Source: Spirochaetaceae bacterium (GTDB taxonomy: Bacteria; Spirochaetota; Spirochaetia; JABEVK01). From it: a DNA stretch of 5,192 nucleotides. Location: positions 1 to 5,192 of the forward strand of contig JAHFSN010000185.1 in the NCBI GenBank assembly GCA_023265735.1, read 5' to 3'. Positions 4,408-5,192 of this stretch are shown in pieces. Both the position numbers and the translations under genes were made by a program. Numbering within the stretch: position 1 is the stretch's first letter; every line of letters starts with the position of its first letter. The notes beneath the pieces were generated by a model. It was not told the DNA's origin and searched no databases. It worked only from the letters and a program-made list of their open reading frames with translations.

Positions 4408-5192
4408 TCAAATGAACGGCTTGTAGTAGAGTCCTAGGCTCTTGGCCACGCCCTGGTGCACCGTATCGCCGCGGTAAAGATTCAATCCCTTCGCGAGGTC
4501 GGGGTACCGGCGTACCGAGGCCTCGAGGCCCTCGTCGGCGATCTTCAGGCCGTACTTGAGAGTGGCGCTGGTCAGGGCGACAGTGCTGGTGAAGGGCACC
4601 GAGCCCGCCATGTTGGTGACGCAGTAGTGGACCACGCCCTCCTCCACGTAGGTGGGATTGTCCTGGGTGGTGGGCCGGCTGGTTTCGCACACGCCCCCCT
4701 GGTCCACGGCAGCGTCGACGATAACGGAACCCGGACGCATGGTCTTCAGGTGCTCCCGGCGGATGAGCTTGGGGGCCGTCTCTCCGGGGATCAGCACCGC
4801 CCCGATGACGAGGTCGGCGGACTTCAGAATTTCGGCCAGGTTGTGTTCGTTGCTGTAGAGGGTGTCGACTTGGTTGCCGAACAAGTCATCGAGGTACGCC
4901 AGCTTGCGGGCGTCGATGTCGAGGACCGTGACGTGGGCCCCCATGCCGGTGGCGATCTTGGCGGCGTTGAGCCCCACGACCCCGGCCCCCAACACCACCA
5001 CATGGCCCCGGGGTACCCCGGGCACGCCCCCCAGAAGGAGCCCCCGGCCACCGAAGGCCTTCTCGAGGTACTTGGCCCCCTCCTGAACGGAGAGACGGCC
5101 GGCGATCTCGCTCATGGGGGTCAAGCAGGGAAGGTGGCGGTCGGCGGTTTCGATGGTCTCATAGGCTACAGCCTTCACTCCCTTCTCCAGAA
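4408..5192 (-). CDS. ald: Alanine dehydrogenase (C-terminal ~260 residues; N-terminus beyond right edge)
   Basis: This enzyme catalyses NAD-dependent reversible deamination of L-alanine to pyruvate and ammonia in the cytoplasm. The 260 visible codons begin LEKGVKAVAYETIET, matching the family from roughly residue 107 of about 370, so the substrate-site Lys and the catalytic His of the N-terminal domain are outside the window. Fragment numbering: LTPMSEIAGR 23-32, the GGVPGVPRG link 54-62, the Rossmann motif GAGVVG 68-73, NAD-ribose Asp91 in VLDID, ADLVIGAVLIPG 125-136, and the conserved VDAAVDQGG 158-166 with Asp163 near the cofactor, followed by ETSRPTT. The protein ends in YYKPFI, without the extra C-terminal tail of the Bacillus enzyme. 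It is convergent with the second barrel gene, with a 10-nt gap. Confidence 0.95.
   Translation of the reverse strand, partial: LEKGVKAVAYETIETADRHLPCLTPMSEIAGRLSVQEGAKYLEKAFGGRGLLLGGVPGVPRGHVVVLGAGVVGLNAAKIATGMGAHVTVLDIDARKLAYLDDLFGNQVDTLYSNEHNLAEILKSADLVIGAVLIPGETAPKLIRREHLKTMRPGSVIVDAAVDQGGVCETSRPTTQDNPTYVEEGVVHYCVTNMAGSVPFTSTVALTSATLKYGLKIADEGLEASVRRYPDLAKGLNLYRGDTVHQGVAKSLGLYYKPFI

Noticed and set aside
4394..4690. 98-codon minus-strand frame near the end of alanine dehydrogenase
   Set aside because: It overlaps the conserved alanine dehydrogenase frame on the same strand and has a low-complexity His/Arg/Gly product.
5176..5178. GTG at 5178 as the start of alanine dehydrogenase
   Set aside because: The frame stays open to the window edge, and the residues before it (LEKG) match the family at this internal position. 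The protein would otherwise lack its whole substrate-binding N-terminal domain.

Overview
The window comes from a GC-rich diderm bacterium. The evidence for an outer membrane is two secreted beta-barrel-type proteins; the coding regions look clearly GC-rich by eye, and the spacers are AT-rich. The barrel pair carries the motifs 'FPLxGxEYSHNLS' and 'GAGIDF', which remind me of small outer-membrane barrels of Spirochaetes. That lineage guess is tentative, and other GC-rich diderms remain possible. No tRNA, rRNA, CRISPR array, insertion sequence or phage gene is visible.

Layout, left to right. (1) Positions 1-381, minus strand: the N-terminal part of an epoxide-hydrolase-like alpha/beta hydrolase, cut by the left edge. 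(2) Positions 382-484: an AT-rich divergent control region with a perfect 8-6-8 inverted repeat and a second, weaker dyad. (3) Positions 485-1087, plus strand: a TetR-family repressor, probably the local regulator of the hydrolase. (4) Positions 1137-2878, plus strand: a tightly packed set of ArsR-type regulator, SRPBCC/AHSA1-domain protein, four-helix membrane protein and a 153-residue protein I do not recognise. The first three genes overlap (8 nt, then ATGA) and the fourth follows after 23 nt. The promoter in front of the arsR gene implies a leaderless transcript, and a dyad lies over its -10 region. (5) Positions 2879-3020: an AT-rich spacer with a long imperfect hairpin that abuts a good sigma70-type promoter. 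(6) Positions 3021-4397, plus strand: two tandem paralogous secreted proteins of the outer-membrane barrel type. (7) Positions 4408-5192, minus strand: the C-terminal two thirds of alanine dehydrogenase, cut by the right edge and convergent with the second barrel gene.

Working together: the left part is a classic divergent repressor/enzyme pair. The centre is an ArsR-SRPBCC module extended by a membrane protein and an orphan soluble protein, which makes a candidate four-gene cassette of unknown function. The barrel pair and alanine dehydrogenase look like independent neighbours. The least explained parts are the membrane protein with one histidine in each half, the orphan 153-residue protein, and the hairpin/promoter spacer.
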